Positions 48,457 to 62,913 of a stretch of 64,000 nucleotides of DNA are shown here, one piece after another (the first letter of the stretch is position 1; each line of letters starts with the position of its first letter). Source of the DNA: Dipetalonema caudispina (lineage: Eukaryota; Nematoda; Chromadorea; Rhabditida; Onchocercidae); NCBI GenBank assembly GCA_013365325.1, contig JABVXV010000190.1:21494-85493 (forward strand), written 5' to 3'. The notes under the pieces were generated by a model, which was not told the origin of the DNA, ran no database searches, and saw only the letters and a list, made by a program, of their open reading frames with translations. A program made the position numbers and the translations under genes.

Positions 48457-48750
48457 CTACTCTCTAAATTCCGAAGGCATAGATAATCGATTGGTTAAAA
48501 TTGCGCTTCCGTATTTCTTCAAATCAAAATGTTGACACTTTAGAGCGGTATGGAGTAAAAGCAGGAAATGGACAGAACGTCCATTAGATATTTTTGTAAG
48601 GAAAGGCAAAATTGACTCGCATATGTAATGCATGGCATAAAAGCCTCTGATGTAAGCATAATTTTCTACCTTAACTAAGCAAAGCATATCAAGTAGTCGA
48701 ACTTTCGGATCAGATGCGTCGTAACCGTATAACTGGTATTTGGAGTGATT
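48457..48750 (-). CDS. Possible exon, unrecognised
   Basis: A minus-strand frame of about 97 codons between two stops: SKYQLYGYDASDPKVRLLDM, later YIRGFYAMHYICESILPFLT and LLLHTALKCQHFDLKKYG. Composition and hydrophobic spacing suggest a helical protein, but no good acceptor precedes it and it ends in TAG rather than at a donor. A second frame overlaps it at 48675-48980. Could be a degraded copy of a gene. No family recognised. Confidence 0.27.
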   Translation of the reverse strand, partial: NHSKYQLYGYDASDPKVRLLDMLCLVKVENYAYIRGFYAMHYICESILPFLTKISNGRSVHFLLLLHTALKCQHFDLKKYGSAILTNRLSMPSEFRE

Positions 48751-48980
48751 CTACGTGGCCTACTCTCGAATATTTCCTTTTCAAGATTTTCTTTTACTCC
48801 AGCTAAACACAAAATCTGAATAAAATATGAAGAACTAGACAATTCAAAGAACGTGTCAAGTACCAGATAGTGAAATGTAGAAATCATCATCTCCACAATA
48901 TGAAACATGTACACCCTAATCACTTTATTTACTGACAATTGGGACGTAAGCAATGCGAATGGTAACAAAAACATATTCAT

Positions 48981-49576
48981 ATGATTTTGCTAGTTGATGA
49001 AGCGAAACTTTTTTGTCAAATTTTGTGCCTCTTCTCCGTAAGATTATAATAAAAAGTCGTTTAATGTATTGCAATAAAAATTAAGGCATAATAAGGGGAG
49101 ATTTTGAGAAATTCCGAATGAAAACTCGTCAAAACGTTCCCAAATGCTAACCAAGACTGGCACCTAAATTTTGATCGTCATAAGAGAAGAAAGACTCTAT
49201 AACGGAAAAATTGGAAAGGAAGATGATCGATTTCGGAATAAAATGATATGATTCTAAAGCTGTGTTTTTCCATTCCATCTGATAAAATATACGTTTGAAA
49301 AATTGCTTCATGGAATCGCTAATGCAAGAAAAAATAAAACTATACAAGATAAGCTAACGAAGATTATTCGTGTAACAAACAAATGCGATCAGTGAAATGT
49401 TTAATAAGTGCAAGGAGAGTGGAGACATTGATGCTTGAACTTGAAAAAAGTTTTTTCACTCGTTCTAAAACAGCACCTCTTCCTTGAAACCAAATAACTA
49501 ATGCTGTTCGTAAAGGAGTAGAGACAATTGAGGTGAAAAGTTACCGCATCACTAAAGCTACAAGTGTGGTCGACGA
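48981..49576. other. 3' flank of elongin C
   Basis: Minus-strand frames at 49147-49347 and 49401-49583 are open but lack splice structure and look like 3' untranslated or spacer DNA. Confidence 0.4.
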
Positions 49577-50465
49577 TTAGCAATCCAGGAAATTAGCTGC
49601 CATCAGAAGTTCGAGAGCTACTTCGGGAGCTATACTAAATTCAGGTATTTCTGTTGCACTGTTTGTATAGCGTACTTTGTATGCAAAATATTGACATACT
49701 TTCTGTAGAACATGTGACCTGCAAGTAAAAATAATATACAGATTAAAAAAAAAATGAATTATAGTTCAGTAATCAGCAACCTTTTACACATATTTTGCTG
49801 GAGAATATATCAAAAATAAAATGTGTAGTGTAAGATGAAGTTTGATAACTTAATTTATATAATTTGTTGAAGAATCAATCATCTGTATCGCAAATATTCT
49901 ACTCCTATTTTCTTCCTTAACCACTGCTGTGTTTCAATTCGACAAAAAAAAGAAAAAAAAAAAGAACTACGGCCCCACATTCCACAGTCCCATAAAATCA
50001 AACATACAGAATCTCTCAAGAGGAGGTATTTAATCCAATACTCTGTGTATTAAAATTAGTTGATAAACTTACGGAATTTCCCTGAAATTAACTTCGTTTG
50101 TTTCATTTTCAGAATATGAACCAGGACCGGATAGCATCGCTTTGATTGTACCCGATGTTAGTGCCAAATCCTTTTTAATAATAAATTCATGCCCATCACT
50201 ACTAATCAATTTAACATACATTGCATCTGGACCTTCTACTCCACCATAAACTGCAATGATATGATATGAAACAGTCTGTTTTCTATTTTTTTTTTAACAA
50301 AATTATAGTTGCTGAAAAAATTTCAGTCTGGTAAGAAAAAATATAAGAAGATATTAATGCCTATTTTAACGATAAATATTGTGTATGCCTTGGGAAACTT
50401 TTGTGATAATAACAATATCCAATTTGAGATTAATTAATTATTTCACCTGTTTCAGATCCTGCCAT
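49577..50465 (-). CDS. ELOC: Elongin C
   Basis: Adaptor of Cullin-2/5 ubiquitin ligases: with elongin B it links BC-box substrate receptors such as VHL to the cullin; also a component of the elongin elongation factor. Three exons in transcription order: 50447-50465, 50073-50250, 49577-49718; 339 nt, 112 residues, the same length as human. It is almost identical to the family throughout: [64 protein letters not shown], and the ending [17 protein letters not shown]. The BTB/POZ-like fold is complete, including the C-terminal helix. The seven-codon first exon starts six bases after an acceptor on the minus strand, so an SL-spliced transcript with a tiny leader is expected. Confidence 0.97.
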
Positions 50466-50471
50466 ATTTCC

Positions 50472-50473
50472 CT
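50472..50473 (-). promoter_or_regulatory. Putative trans-splice acceptor of elongin C
   Basis: TCTAATCAG on the minus strand ends 6 bases before the ATG. Confidence 0.55.
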
Positions 50474-53198
50474 GATTAGATCTTCGTTTTAGCACACTCA
50501 CAACAAGTAAACCTGGAAGAGCAAATATTCATTTTAAATTCAAAAGTACCATTAAGATCATTGTTGAAAAAAATAAAATCCAAGCAAGGATGACCCGAAT
50601 TATCCAACCCCATCAAAGATGACCTTGCTATGTATTGGCTCAGAGATAAGTAGCCAAAAATAGAGATCATCATTGTAATGTTTTCCTCTTGTCTTATTAT
50701 GTTTCATCTTTTTTATCTCTCTACTCCATTATCTCTCTTTCATTCTCTCAACAACTTCTACATCCTTTCTATCAACACTCTATCAATGTTTATTTTTCGT
50801 CTGTATACATATGTTTCCCTTAATAGAGTTCAAATTTGAAAGTTTTAAATTAAGCCCAGTGCGGCGTTTTCATTTGATCTTTAAATGGCTTGAATTTGGC
50901 CATTCTAGCTTCAATCAAACAATCATCTAAAAACCTATCCTTCTTTTATGGTCATCAATATCAGATATCCTGGACCGAATTCTGATATCCCATCAGTTAC
51001 GCTAATTATCTTCCATGCAAATTGCTAAGTTATTCTCCTACCGTATTCCAATTACTTTCTTTCAAATCATTGCAGAGATAGTAACCGGAACATTACTGTT
51101 TTTATTTCCAGAATTGTTAAACATCAAATCTTCGTGTTTTTCATAATTTTTTCATATTAGTTTTCATTAATTTATATTATTTAATGGTTATCAAATTGAT
51201 AATTTTATCCCTAAATCATCCAATAATATTTAATATATTTAAAAGTCAAATTAATAATCATTTGACAATAATTGAGATGTTACAATTAATTTTTCTTGTT
51301 AATTTATATTTTGTTATCCTAAAATACTTCATATTTTTTTCATTATTTCATTTGATTTATATTATTGTTGTATTCCTCACAAAATCTAAATTAGCATCCA
51401 TTTGTTAAGCTAATCAATCTTTCTACATATTTCAGCTTTCCTTTTTCATCGGGAATTTTATGTTCCAAAAAAAAAAAAAAAAAAAGAAAGAAAGAAACAG
51501 ACTAAATTACCATAAGTATCTTTAATGACTGAATATTTAAACTGAAAAATATTAAATTACCAAATATCAATCAATATATTCTCATTGTTTTAGCTGAAAA
51601 TATCCCAACATTCGATATATGTATCATCGTAGAATATGATGATCACTGATGTTGTTAGCTGATATATGTGTCACATCATTTGTTCATTATTTCCTAACTG
51701 ATGTTTTATTCTAATTTTTATTATTTATCCTATTATATATTATTCATTCTATTTTTTAAATATTTGAAATATTAGTTATAACATTTGTTTGTTTCTTTTG
51801 TTTACTTTTTATTACTATCAGTAATTTTTAAATATGTTCATGTTCACATAATGAATTATTTCAATTACTCAATTTATCAATCAACTAATTACTATTTTTA
51901 ATTACGATTTTCCTGCAAAATTTTTTAAATTTTCTTCTTTGTTGATATTACTACCTGTTCACCTTTTCAGTTTTCTTCATTTACAGTTAATCAATTTGAG
52001 ATCACTGTTCGGACATTTTGAAATTAAACCAGTTAGTAAATATCGAATTAATAAAAATAGTCCATAAATTTACTGCATAAATATTATTTTCTACAATTAC
52101 TTTCAATTGATGAATCCCTTCTGATCTTCTTTGATAATCATCGAAGACTTCTTTTTTTTTTTTTCACTATAATGGCGTTCCCCATAATTATGATTATTTC
52201 AAATGAACTTTAACTGAAATAATATTAATTTCAGTAAATAGATAACATGAAAATCATCGATAAGATACTAAATTTTAAATGAAATTAAAGCAATGAAATT
52301 TGTATAAGTTAAGTAGATATTTTTGGAAATATATTCAGTAAGAAGGCAATTCAGCGAATAAATAGTAATTGTTGCATTGCCTTTTTCCAACACAATCTTT
52401 TCTCTTTTTTTTTTTTTTTTGCATGAGAACTTAGCTTAACTAATAGTATGATCTGTTCTTCTTCTTCTTCTTAATGAAGTGCTCAGTTGAAGCAAAGATA
52501 TGTCTAGCCAGTTAAGATTCAGAATAATTCATTCATTCATCCATCAGTTCATCCAAACCAATAATAACCAGCCTATCCATCCTTCAATTTTCTTACCCTA
52601 TTAATTGATCGATTCTCCCTCTCTTTCTCCCTCTCTCTCTCTCTTTCCCCCTCTTTCCCTCCTCTTTCTTATATTTTTCATTACCCTCTGTACTGCTGAT
52701 AAAGGTTGTAGTTTCAAGATATTTTCTTCCACTGAACTAAATTTTATATCAATGCACATCCATTTATACGCATAACTAATCATTTAAAAAAAAAAAAAAA
52801 AAGTTTCATTTACATTTGAAAAGTTAAACGTACATAAAAGAATAACGTATTGTACGTAACCTTTTACTATTAATTTTATTTAATAGAGGAATTCAAATTA
52901 TCTCTTTGTTTTTCTTTTTTTATATTAAAGAATGTTTTATTGGAATTAATAATTTTTAACGTTTTATATATAAATTAATAATTCCATCTTAATTTTGATC
53001 CATTATTTTAAGAGAGATTCATGTTATATGAAATAAATATAAATGGAACAAATAAATTGAAGAGATAAACAAAGAATGATATTTTAGAGCTATGAATTGT
53101 TAATTTTTTCTTTTTTTGTGCAAAGATTTTAAACAAGTTTTTACGTCAACAATTTGTCCCATTTTAACTGTAATTTTGTTTCGTTATAATCATGCAAC

Positions 53199-53222
53199 AA
53201 TAATAATAATAATAATAATAAT

Positions 53223-53265
<43 letters not shown>
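53199..53265. repeat. (AAT)n(AAC)n microsatellite
   Basis: About eight AAT units switch to about fourteen AAC units without interruption. Confidence 0.95.
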
Positions 53266-54077
53266 TTGGAATGCCACTTATTTTATTGATATATTTATAT
53301 AAATCGGTTATAGATCTCTCAATCTCTCTCTCTCTCTCTTTCTTTTATTTATTAAAAAGCTGTTCCCTTGTAAATTATTATCCGTGGATATTTTCTTTCA
53401 TGTAATAGTAGGCATTGTATAGAAGGCAATTGATACGACAGATGGGGATAATAGGGTATAAAAGGCTATCGATTTAGAAATGACCAGATAGGGACAGAAG
53501 AGAAGCAAATATCTAGTGGACAGATAGGTAATAGATTGCATTCATATAAATATATGTGACAGAATGTTGTAATAAGCTCATAGATTATGGCTAATCAAAA
53601 TTTAGCCTTGTTTATGCATTTAAATAAATTAATTAATATATAAATAGACATATATATATCTATTTAAATTGGTTAGAAAAAAGTATAATTTTAGATTTAT
53701 TATTTCTGTAGTTGTAATCTTTGATTATTATCACAACAGTTTTCTGCCTTTCTTTTCAATCTTATCATATCATTTACATGAATCAATCAATAAACTAATA
53801 CTCTCTAATGCTCCATCATTTATGCTTCTATTTTTTTTTTTTCCTATTTAATTGCAAAATTTATTTGTAATCTTTGTATTTTAATTTCAATTATTTCACG
53901 ATAATATATTTTACTTGGAAATTATTAATTGCATTTTTACAACAAATATCTTTAACTTTTGCAATTTTTCCCTGTAGTATAAGAGGAATTAACATATCTG
54001 TTTATATGGAATATTTGTCAACAAAATATTGTAATATTTACATATAATTTTTTAAAATTTAAAATACTTTTTTCATA

Positions 54078-54114
54078 TCGTTTAGTACTATTAACCATTA
54101 GTAGTACTAAACGA
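54078..54114. repeat. Perfect 13-bp inverted repeat
   Basis: TCGTTTAGTACTA at 54078-54090 and its exact complement at 54102-54114 flank an 11-base loop; three more pairs follow after one mismatch. Confidence 0.8.
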
Positions 54115-56976
54115 CATGTCCTAAAAAGTAAAAATGAAAAAAAAAAAAAAAGAAGTGAATGAGAAGAATTCGTAAAAGACTTTCCTGGCATTTTAAAATT
54201 CCCACTGGTCCAATTTAGCTATAATGCTTACAGATGTGAAATAATGGTTAAGAGGAATGGGTGAGGAAAAAAAAAAGTAAAGGTTTTGACGCGAAAAAAA
54301 AAGAAAGGAAAAGAAAAGAAAAGGTACTTTTAGAGGATCAATAAATGTTATGACATTTTAGCAAACTTATGGACTTAGTCAGAATTAATCATAAGTAGAA
54401 AAGTTTAACTTGGCTTCATTTCATTCATTTCAAAAATCTTCATTCTATAATTCTATTGAATTTCATTGTAAAGTGCATTTTCTCTCTCATTTAATCAATA
54501 TCATAATTATTTTTCTATCATTAATGGGAAATTTCATAGGTAAGGAGAAGAAAAAAAAAAAAAAATGAAGAAAGAAAATCTTTGCTATTATAATAATACA
54601 AAATATCGGAATCAAATCAATTCAGGAATGACAAATTTTATGTATGGTTTCGTTGAATTCATTTATAATTAAGTGGAGAATTTAGACTTTGACATTTTTT
54701 AAATCTTATTAATTGTTGATAATTGTTAATAATTAGAAAATGTTAATGCTGACAATCAATAAAATTGTTAATAGTAGATCATTATTAATAATAAATTTAC
54801 TTCTCTTTGATGAATTCCATTGATTTTAATAAACTAATCATAATATTAAATGTTCTATTATACTGTGAAACTTTGACGACATTATATTTTTATGTGAAGT
54901 AAAAATTTTTACATTTCAAATTTTATCATTCTTAATTAAGTTTCATTTGGCAAAAGATATGGCAAAAAATTGGTTGATTAACTACAGGGTCAAAATTTAA
55001 TGATTGGTAATATTTTTGCTTCTATAATATCAATTTTTTCATTAATTTTTCTTTTGAAAGATTTTCCATTTATTCAGTTAATTTATTTGGATAAATCGAT
55101 TTTTCTTGAATTTGCAAGTTTTTTTTATTTTTTTTGGAAGTTGATTTGACCTTGAAGTATTGAACTCTTTACATTCATACTGAACGAGTAAAACGATCGT
55201 AGTAAAAAGAGACAAAATAAAAAAAAAAATAAACGATATTAGGTCCGTTTACTTTGCAACCTTTTTTTTTTGTGCTTAATTTTCAAGAATTTTTTGTCAT
55301 TTTTAGATATTATCTGTACGATTGAATTGGCTTGATCCTTCTACTCCTATCAAGATGTTTTTTTCTTATCATTTCATTTAACCTAAAAAGATACTTTCTC
55401 TGCTATCCAAGAATTAATCTTATTTGTATGTATGTGTAATTTTAGACAATTTTATTGTAATGTTTTTATCGTTGAAAAATTGATAATTGTAATTTTTATT
55501 ACTTTCAAGAATTAATTTTATTTGCTTTTAAAATTATGATCAATTTTTATGAAAAATTACTTGCAATGAATGATGAAAATTTAAATAAACTGTTCTGTAT
55601 CGTTTTGACCTAAAACTGGATAATATCTATGCCATTGGGTTTATTTGATGATGTATTTCATCAGAGCTATTGACATCAATCGTCATGATCATATATATGT
55701 TATTATTGAGTTGCGGAATGCTGATATTATTATTATTATTATGTGTGGGCTTCTCTTCTCTCTGACAATCATGATAAGATTTTGATTTAATTTTGTTATC
55801 AAAATTTATAGAAATAATGGGAATTTATTTATGAAAAGCTTTCTATTTTATTTCAAATTTGTTTCATTTAATTTTGAAAACGATTTCTTTGTTTTGTTGC
55901 AAAAGAGGAATAGGAATAGGAATATGAACAAAATTTGATTTTAGTTAATTATTTTATTGTTGTATTCTTTCAATTTCTTTCTTCCTACTTCTTTTTTTTT
56001 TTTTTTCAATTATTTTTCCTTATCATTTCTTATTGTTAAAAGGTATTTTCGACGAAAAAGTTCGTTTACTGTAAAATGTTTGAAAAGAAAATTCCGAAAT
56101 ATACATATGGAAACAAATTGCTAAAAATGATGAAGTAAAAGAGAAGAAGAGAGAGAATTTGGAAGGATTCTTCGATATATCTCAAAGCATCACATCTTAT
56201 CCATTAATGGTAAGATTAGCTTAGAAGAGCTAAATTACTTAGCAATTAATTATTTTTATTTTTCTCCTCTTTTTTTTTCCCACATACATTAACATTTGGT
56301 TAAAAAAACATTTCCCATTTATCTAACTACATTAGAAATATTTTTAGATATTAGTATAAATATTATGATTGAAATGTTGATAATATCAAATAAAGTTGGT
56401 TAATATATTATGCTTTTAGGCTATATCATTATTAGAACATTAATTCTCCAGGTATTAATTATTAAATACTAATTAGACTAAGTAATATATCTGCTCCTTT
56501 CAATATAATATGATGAATGTATCAGAATGATATTTTTAATTTCCGCAAATTTTGAATATCCGTAATGGAAATAGATAATGATATACATAGATGTCTTTTA
56601 ATTTCTGATTTATTCATCCATTTTTATAAAAATTACGTAATCTCTAAAATTTCTAGGACATTCCTGTCGAATAATATAATCAGAATGGATGTCAGAATTT
56701 GAAGTTGATACGAATGAAATTTGTCGATGTTATGGCTAATTTTTTTTTTTTATTCATTTAAAAAAAAAAAAAAAAAATTCTTTGTATTTCACTTTGTTAA
56801 TATACATTTATAAATGGATTACTAAATTAAATATTTTAGGTATTAAAAAGATATTTAAATGCTAAAGTTCTACCCAGGTCGTTTATTATGAATTCAAATA
56901 GTCTATAAGTGATGATACAATTTTCAGATAACTCTTCGATATTTGTATGTTTACATAAAATAAAGTTGATGATGAT

Positions 56977-57050
56977 ATGTGTATGTGTGTGTGTGTGTGT
57001 GTGTGTGTCTGTGTGTATGTGTATGTATGTGTGTATGTGTGTATGTATGT
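56977..57050. repeat. (TG)n/(TATG)n microsatellite
   Basis: TG dinucleotides followed by TATG and TGTA units, similar in type to the array at 41288-41340. Confidence 0.95.
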
Positions 57051-60000
57051 TGATATTGATGACATAGGCGGTATATTTGAAGTATTTTATGAACCTTTAC
57101 TAGAGAGTTAGACATTTACTGTCCATTTGATTGCCCATTCGATTCCTATTGATGGATGTGATAGGTCTCTGTTATTAGTGGTCATTTAAGCTATAAATCT
57201 TGCGTATCGTATTGATTTTCGAACAAAATTAAGTAAATATGAAAAATACGGTTGGATTATTTTTGGCTTTAATTTGAATGATTTTAAATTACTTATTAAA
57301 ATTTAAGTGAAATTAACTTAATTGAGATTATGAAAATGGCAAGATCCTATTTCGCTTAATTTAGCTCTCTGTTTCATTTTTTTCTTCTTTTTTTTCTCTC
57401 TCTCTCTCTCTCGTTCTCCTAGGTCTGATTACAATTTCAGGTTATTTCAATATAATAATGCGACTTTATTATTGGATAACAGTGTTTTCTTTTTTTTTTT
57501 TTTTTTTTGTAAAAAAGAATCAAAAATGAAATAAATAGTCCACTTTAAACTTTTTAAATATGTATTTTAGCTGTTTCGATAAATTATATTCCGATGTACA
57601 TTTAACCATCATTTTAGTTTCATTATTAAAAGTTAATAAAATTATTGAAGCTTTCCTATTACTTTGTACATAATAAATTTCCATAATCAAAACATTTTGA
57701 ATTTATAAATCAATTTCATTTGAAAGGCTTCTTCTTTAGCAGCTTAGCTAATAGAATATAATTTCTGCGAATGCATAAATCATCAAGAATATATCAACTG
57801 ATTGAAATTACTTAAATTTAATTTGTACTTTCAAATTTAACTTTTCGTATTATTTGTTCCTTTCATTCGTACGCATCCGCTTTATTCACAATATTTTTAT
57901 CACTAAATATCAAGTTTTTTTCTTTTTTTCCTTAAATAATCATTAGAGTATGAACTCTATTTGTTATTTTTATCATTTTTCTTAATTATCATATGCTCTA
58001 TCACTACTTCTTAATAAAATGAACATTTTACATTCGGAAATTCTCAATTCATTTATTATTGATCACTGTAAGATTTTTATTGTTTTGCTCTAATTTATTT
58101 CATTTCTTTGTTTTACTTTTAATATTTCCGTATGAAATCATTTCTTCTTTCTTTTTCACTTTTTTACCCTTTCTTTTTTTTTTTTGTTTTTGTTTCTCAT
58201 TTCAAAATTTTTATCTTCAAACTATTTATTCTCTTATTTTTTTACTTTCTTTTTTTCCCTCTAACTTTACATTTCGTAACTTTCTATATATTTTTTTAAA
58301 AATCTACCAAATTGTTCTATTTGAGATAGCCTTAGATTTAATTTGAGAAATTTCAAGTTTTCTACGCTTTCGTGAACGCTTCAAGAAGTACATATTGCTC
58401 AAAGATTTATGAATCACTTGGTAAATCTATTTTAAAGCATCAATTAACTAACTTTTCTGCGCAATCAGACATTCTTCCTCTTTACAACACATTTCTTCCT
58501 CTCTTTTTTTCCCCCCCTTTTTTTTTTTATTTTTTTCTTCGCATGTGCTAAAGGAACATCTGTTCAAAAAGTGAAACTAAAATAATAATTATTGACTTAC
58601 AATTTTCTTCAAAAAAAAAAGACTTTAAAATGAAATGAGTATTAGAATTGAAAATATAATAACATTAACTTATATGTTAAACTATGAAACAATGATTTAA
58701 AAAAAAAAAAAAAAAATGAACCATCATTTGAATTCAACAAGTTTTTGATAATCAGAAATTGTCAATCATTGCAAAAAAAAAAAAAAAAACTGTCGTAAAT
58801 TGCTGCTAATTCATTCATTTCTTTTTCATCATATTTCTTATCATTGTATCCTCAAATTGTATATAATTCTGTTGTAACCAAAAACCATTTCATACAAAAT
58901 TATTTTCAACCCTTTTGTTTATTCTTTCCTCTCAAAATTTTCCATCTTTGATCTTTTGTCTTTGGAAAAATTAATTTAATTGATATTCATTTCATCATAT
59001 AATACTCATTTTATTTTATTATTTTATTATTTAACACTTCCATCTTATTGATATCTTTTTTTATTGCATATTATAGATTAAAATAATGATTCATATCTAT
59101 TGAAATATATTTAGATGAAATAAAATATAATTTAGATTGAAATGATGGAGTAAATTTTAGATGATATTAATTTTCAGAAATAATTGAATTAAAAAGGAAT
59201 TATTAATTCGTTAATTGAGAAATACATAGTTTTAAAGAAATAACTGAACTAAAAACTTTCCGGTTCTGAACATCTGGTCAATTCTACTACGAACACCATG
59301 TATATTTCATTAATTCTTCCCAAAAGAAGAAGAAAGGCTCATTTATAAGGTTTACTTTAATATGATGACTACAGCAATAAAGATAATATCCAGATGTCCA
59401 AATCAGTTTTTTTTTTTTTTTTTTTTTTTTTTCTTGCATTCCATTGCTTACTTTCTCAGACATTGCATTGATAATGCCATTGATGATTGGATACAATCAA
59501 TGGTGATTGATCACTTTACTGCTCAGAAAAAACCCATTTTTCACTACAATAAATGACTCCTTCTGCATCTTTTCGACGATCTTTTTCCTACACTGTTTAC
59601 AATTTTCAACAATTGATAGAAGTAACTTCAGTAATTTTGTAATTATTATTCCTTCTTTTTCTCTCTCTCTCCTTCCCTCTCTCTTCTCTTCTTTTTTTTT
59701 TTTTTTGAAAAATGAGGAAAATACGTCAAATTAACCTCTAAAGTGACAACTAGTAACTGTGAAATATGTTTAAAATAAGCGGACATAAAATAGCTAACTT
59801 TCTGTTTACGTTTTAAATATGACAAGTGATAGATGCAATGATTTGGCGTTGAATACGTCATTCTAAGCGTTCGTCAATATTGTACGTAGTTCGTCATTAA
59901 ATATCAAAATCAATTCATTTTTATATTTTATTGTTTACTGCTATCTGTTTACATTTGACACTAATGCTAATGCAAGAACTGTTACTGTTATTGTGATAGA

Positions 60001-62880
60001 AATGTTAATCTTTCATTGTAGGAAATCTTTTACATTGCTATTAACTTAAGTAACTTTGATAGAAATAGGTATAATTGTTATAGAAAATCAATTTTCAAGA
60101 TAATATATTTCACCATTTCTGAAGAATATTAACTAAGCAAATTGAACTGTTCATCTTGTGACCTTCCTATTTCATATTTATCTTTTTTTTTTTTTTCTTT
60201 TTTTTTCCATTTAAATCATTCTTAGCTATAGATTTATTATAACGGCACTTCTAGGTCACTAGGACTTTCTGTATGTTCCTCATCTTCTAATCTTTTCTTC
60301 TAATTTATTACACAAATCACTGATAGCAATGACTGCAACAGCAATCATTTCCTCTCTAATTTTAAATTTTAAATCCTCTCATTCATGACTACTGCAAGAG
60401 TGGTACAGGGTCAACGTTGTATCCACTCCATTGCTTTCGTTCAACATTCTAATGACATCATATCACTGTTATACTCCTATCATTGTGATTATATTCATTT
60501 TTGATATTCATTTCCATATTAATTATTACACATATTTCTTTCATATTCAAGCTTCTTCACGTATATATATAATCATAGTAAAATTTTATTAAAATTCCAT
60601 AAAATTTCGATACTTTGTCCATCCTTTTTTTTTTTTCCACACATTTTATGTGTAGAAATCAATAAACAAATAAAAATTTTTACTAATAAATATCTTGTAA
60701 ATTATTTTGATTAACATTTGCAATATTGAACATTTTTTTTTTTCTTATTAGTAACTTTCATTAAAAAAAAGTATATAAATTTTTAGAAGTATTTCTTTAT
60801 TAGCTAAATTTCACAATTGTAAAAATAAAAGAAGAAATGATAAAGTAAGTTAGAGTAGTAAGAAAGTTTGACTGAAATGACTTAAAAATTAAATATCTTA
60901 CTTTTTTTTTAAAAAAAAAAAAGAAACAATTATTTGATTTTATATTCATATGTATTTGAATAGATTACAAATCTATTTTATTAATCGAAATGTATCAATG
61001 AAGATCACATTATAACCTTCTGTCATTTGATGCTAACCATCTGTTCTAGCTATTGTTGATACTATATAACAGTGTGTGTTGTACGTCCTTGAGCCAATCA
61101 TATAAAACGATAAGGAAGAGTTTGAAGGTCCCAGAAGGCTCTCTAAGCTATTTAATTCATTCTTATTATTCATATATATATTATATCACATTTCAATATA
61201 TCGATTGGTATCAATTTTCAAAATTTCCAAAATAAACAAACTTATGAGATAATTTTTTGAGTTAATTTTTAATTTTATTAGCATTGCGACATTTGTTATT
61301 ACAATTTCAATGTTTAATTTATAATTTTTTCAATTCTAATTCTTAACTAAAAAATTCGAAAATATTCTCGATATGTTAATTGATTAACTTCATTAACAGA
61401 TAATAAATAATAGGTAATGGTTATACGGTTGCATACATTCTATCAGAATTATTAACGACAGCAATTACTTGATCATTTTAAATATTTTTTAGATACCTTT
61501 AAATATTTTGATAGTTTAAAATTTTCAACTAGTTTTTGCAAGTCGGATGAAACTGAATAATGGCTCTTCCATTGATCTGAACCAAATTTCAGCAATTGAG
61601 TTTGAAATATAAAAAAAAGCGATTGCTTTCCTATTTTTCTCCAAAAGGATTTTGTTTAAATTATGAGATTGTTCATATTTGGGTAAAATTCTTTGCATTC
61701 ACCAATTTACTGTTTAATTTTCAGCGATTAGAAGAAAAGCAAACTTTAGTAAAGAAAAGTAATAACATTTGGTAATTCTATTCAGACATCATTTAAAGCT
61801 TTAACAGTTTAGATTTATTGGCTAATTAGCATATTTTTATTTCCCTATCGATATTTTGAAAATTCACAAAAAATTTTCTCTTGCAAGTTATTATGTATAT
61901 TTTGCACATTTGTACTATAATTTTATCGAGCAATATTGACCGGTTTATCATCCGGTTCGTTAAGCATCATTAAAAACTGGTAACTTGTCCGTGTTTTTCC
62001 TGCAAAAAATTCCTAAATTTTCTCTCTTTGCCGGCTATCAAAAAATTTGTGGCGAGGTATTTTTCAATTGTTCTCTCCTTTTTTTTTTTTCTTCTTTTTT
62101 TCCCCCATTTATAATCTCACATGACAATGTTTATCATATTTGGGAGAAAGTGAAGAAAAGAAATTTGAAAGGAGGGAAAAAAAAAAAAAAAGAAATGAAA
62201 TGAAATGAAATGAAAATAGGCCTTTTTTCCTCATCCCATTCCTACTATTCTCTATCCTCAATGTTCGGTTAAAATTTTCGAACAATGAATTCTTTCCCTC
62301 TGATGAGTTTCTAGTAATGCTCATTTGATCCATTTTTATCTTTGTAGAAAATTTATTTCTCAATTAATTCCCTCTCTCTCTCGCTCTCTTCCTCTCTCTC
62401 TCCCTCTCTCCTCATTCTATTTCTTTCTTTCTAAGAAAAAAAAAAAAAAAAAAAAAAAATGCATCAATTGAAAATCTGTGGTTTAGTCTAGCTAGGAAAA
62501 ACCAATTGCCGATAAAATACAACGCTTGGAGAAATAAATCAAAAATTTTGCTAATTTCTTAAATACACTTCCTTTCCCATCAAGTGGTAATTAATTTGTC
62601 CTTCAAAAATTTTCAGTTATTTTTTTTCAGCTTTATTCCGAACAATTATTGATTGCTTTTATGATAATCTATCCATCCAAGTTGATAACACAGAGAAAAT
62701 GAAGACATAGAATCGATTGTATTTCATAGTGTAGTAAAATTTTAAAATTAAAGTAATTCTAAAAAAATTTTAAATTTAAGGTATTAACAGAAAAGAAAAA
62801 AGATTAGCATTTAAACTATTATTGTAGGTAGAGTTAGTGATGAAATTACAACAAAATTAGATGTCGTCCTTTTGTGCTCC

Positions 62881-62913
62881 AACGACAAAAAAAAAAAAAA
62901 AAAAAAAAAAAAA
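62881..62913. repeat. Poly(A) tract
   Basis: Long A homopolymer in otherwise unremarkable AT-rich DNA; several similar tracts (62436-62459, 59407-59432 as T, 42331-42357 as T) occur in the region. Confidence 0.9.

Noticed and set aside
58059..58346. 95-codon Phe-rich plus-strand frame
   Set aside because: Driven by T-rich low-complexity DNA; no splice sites or motif.
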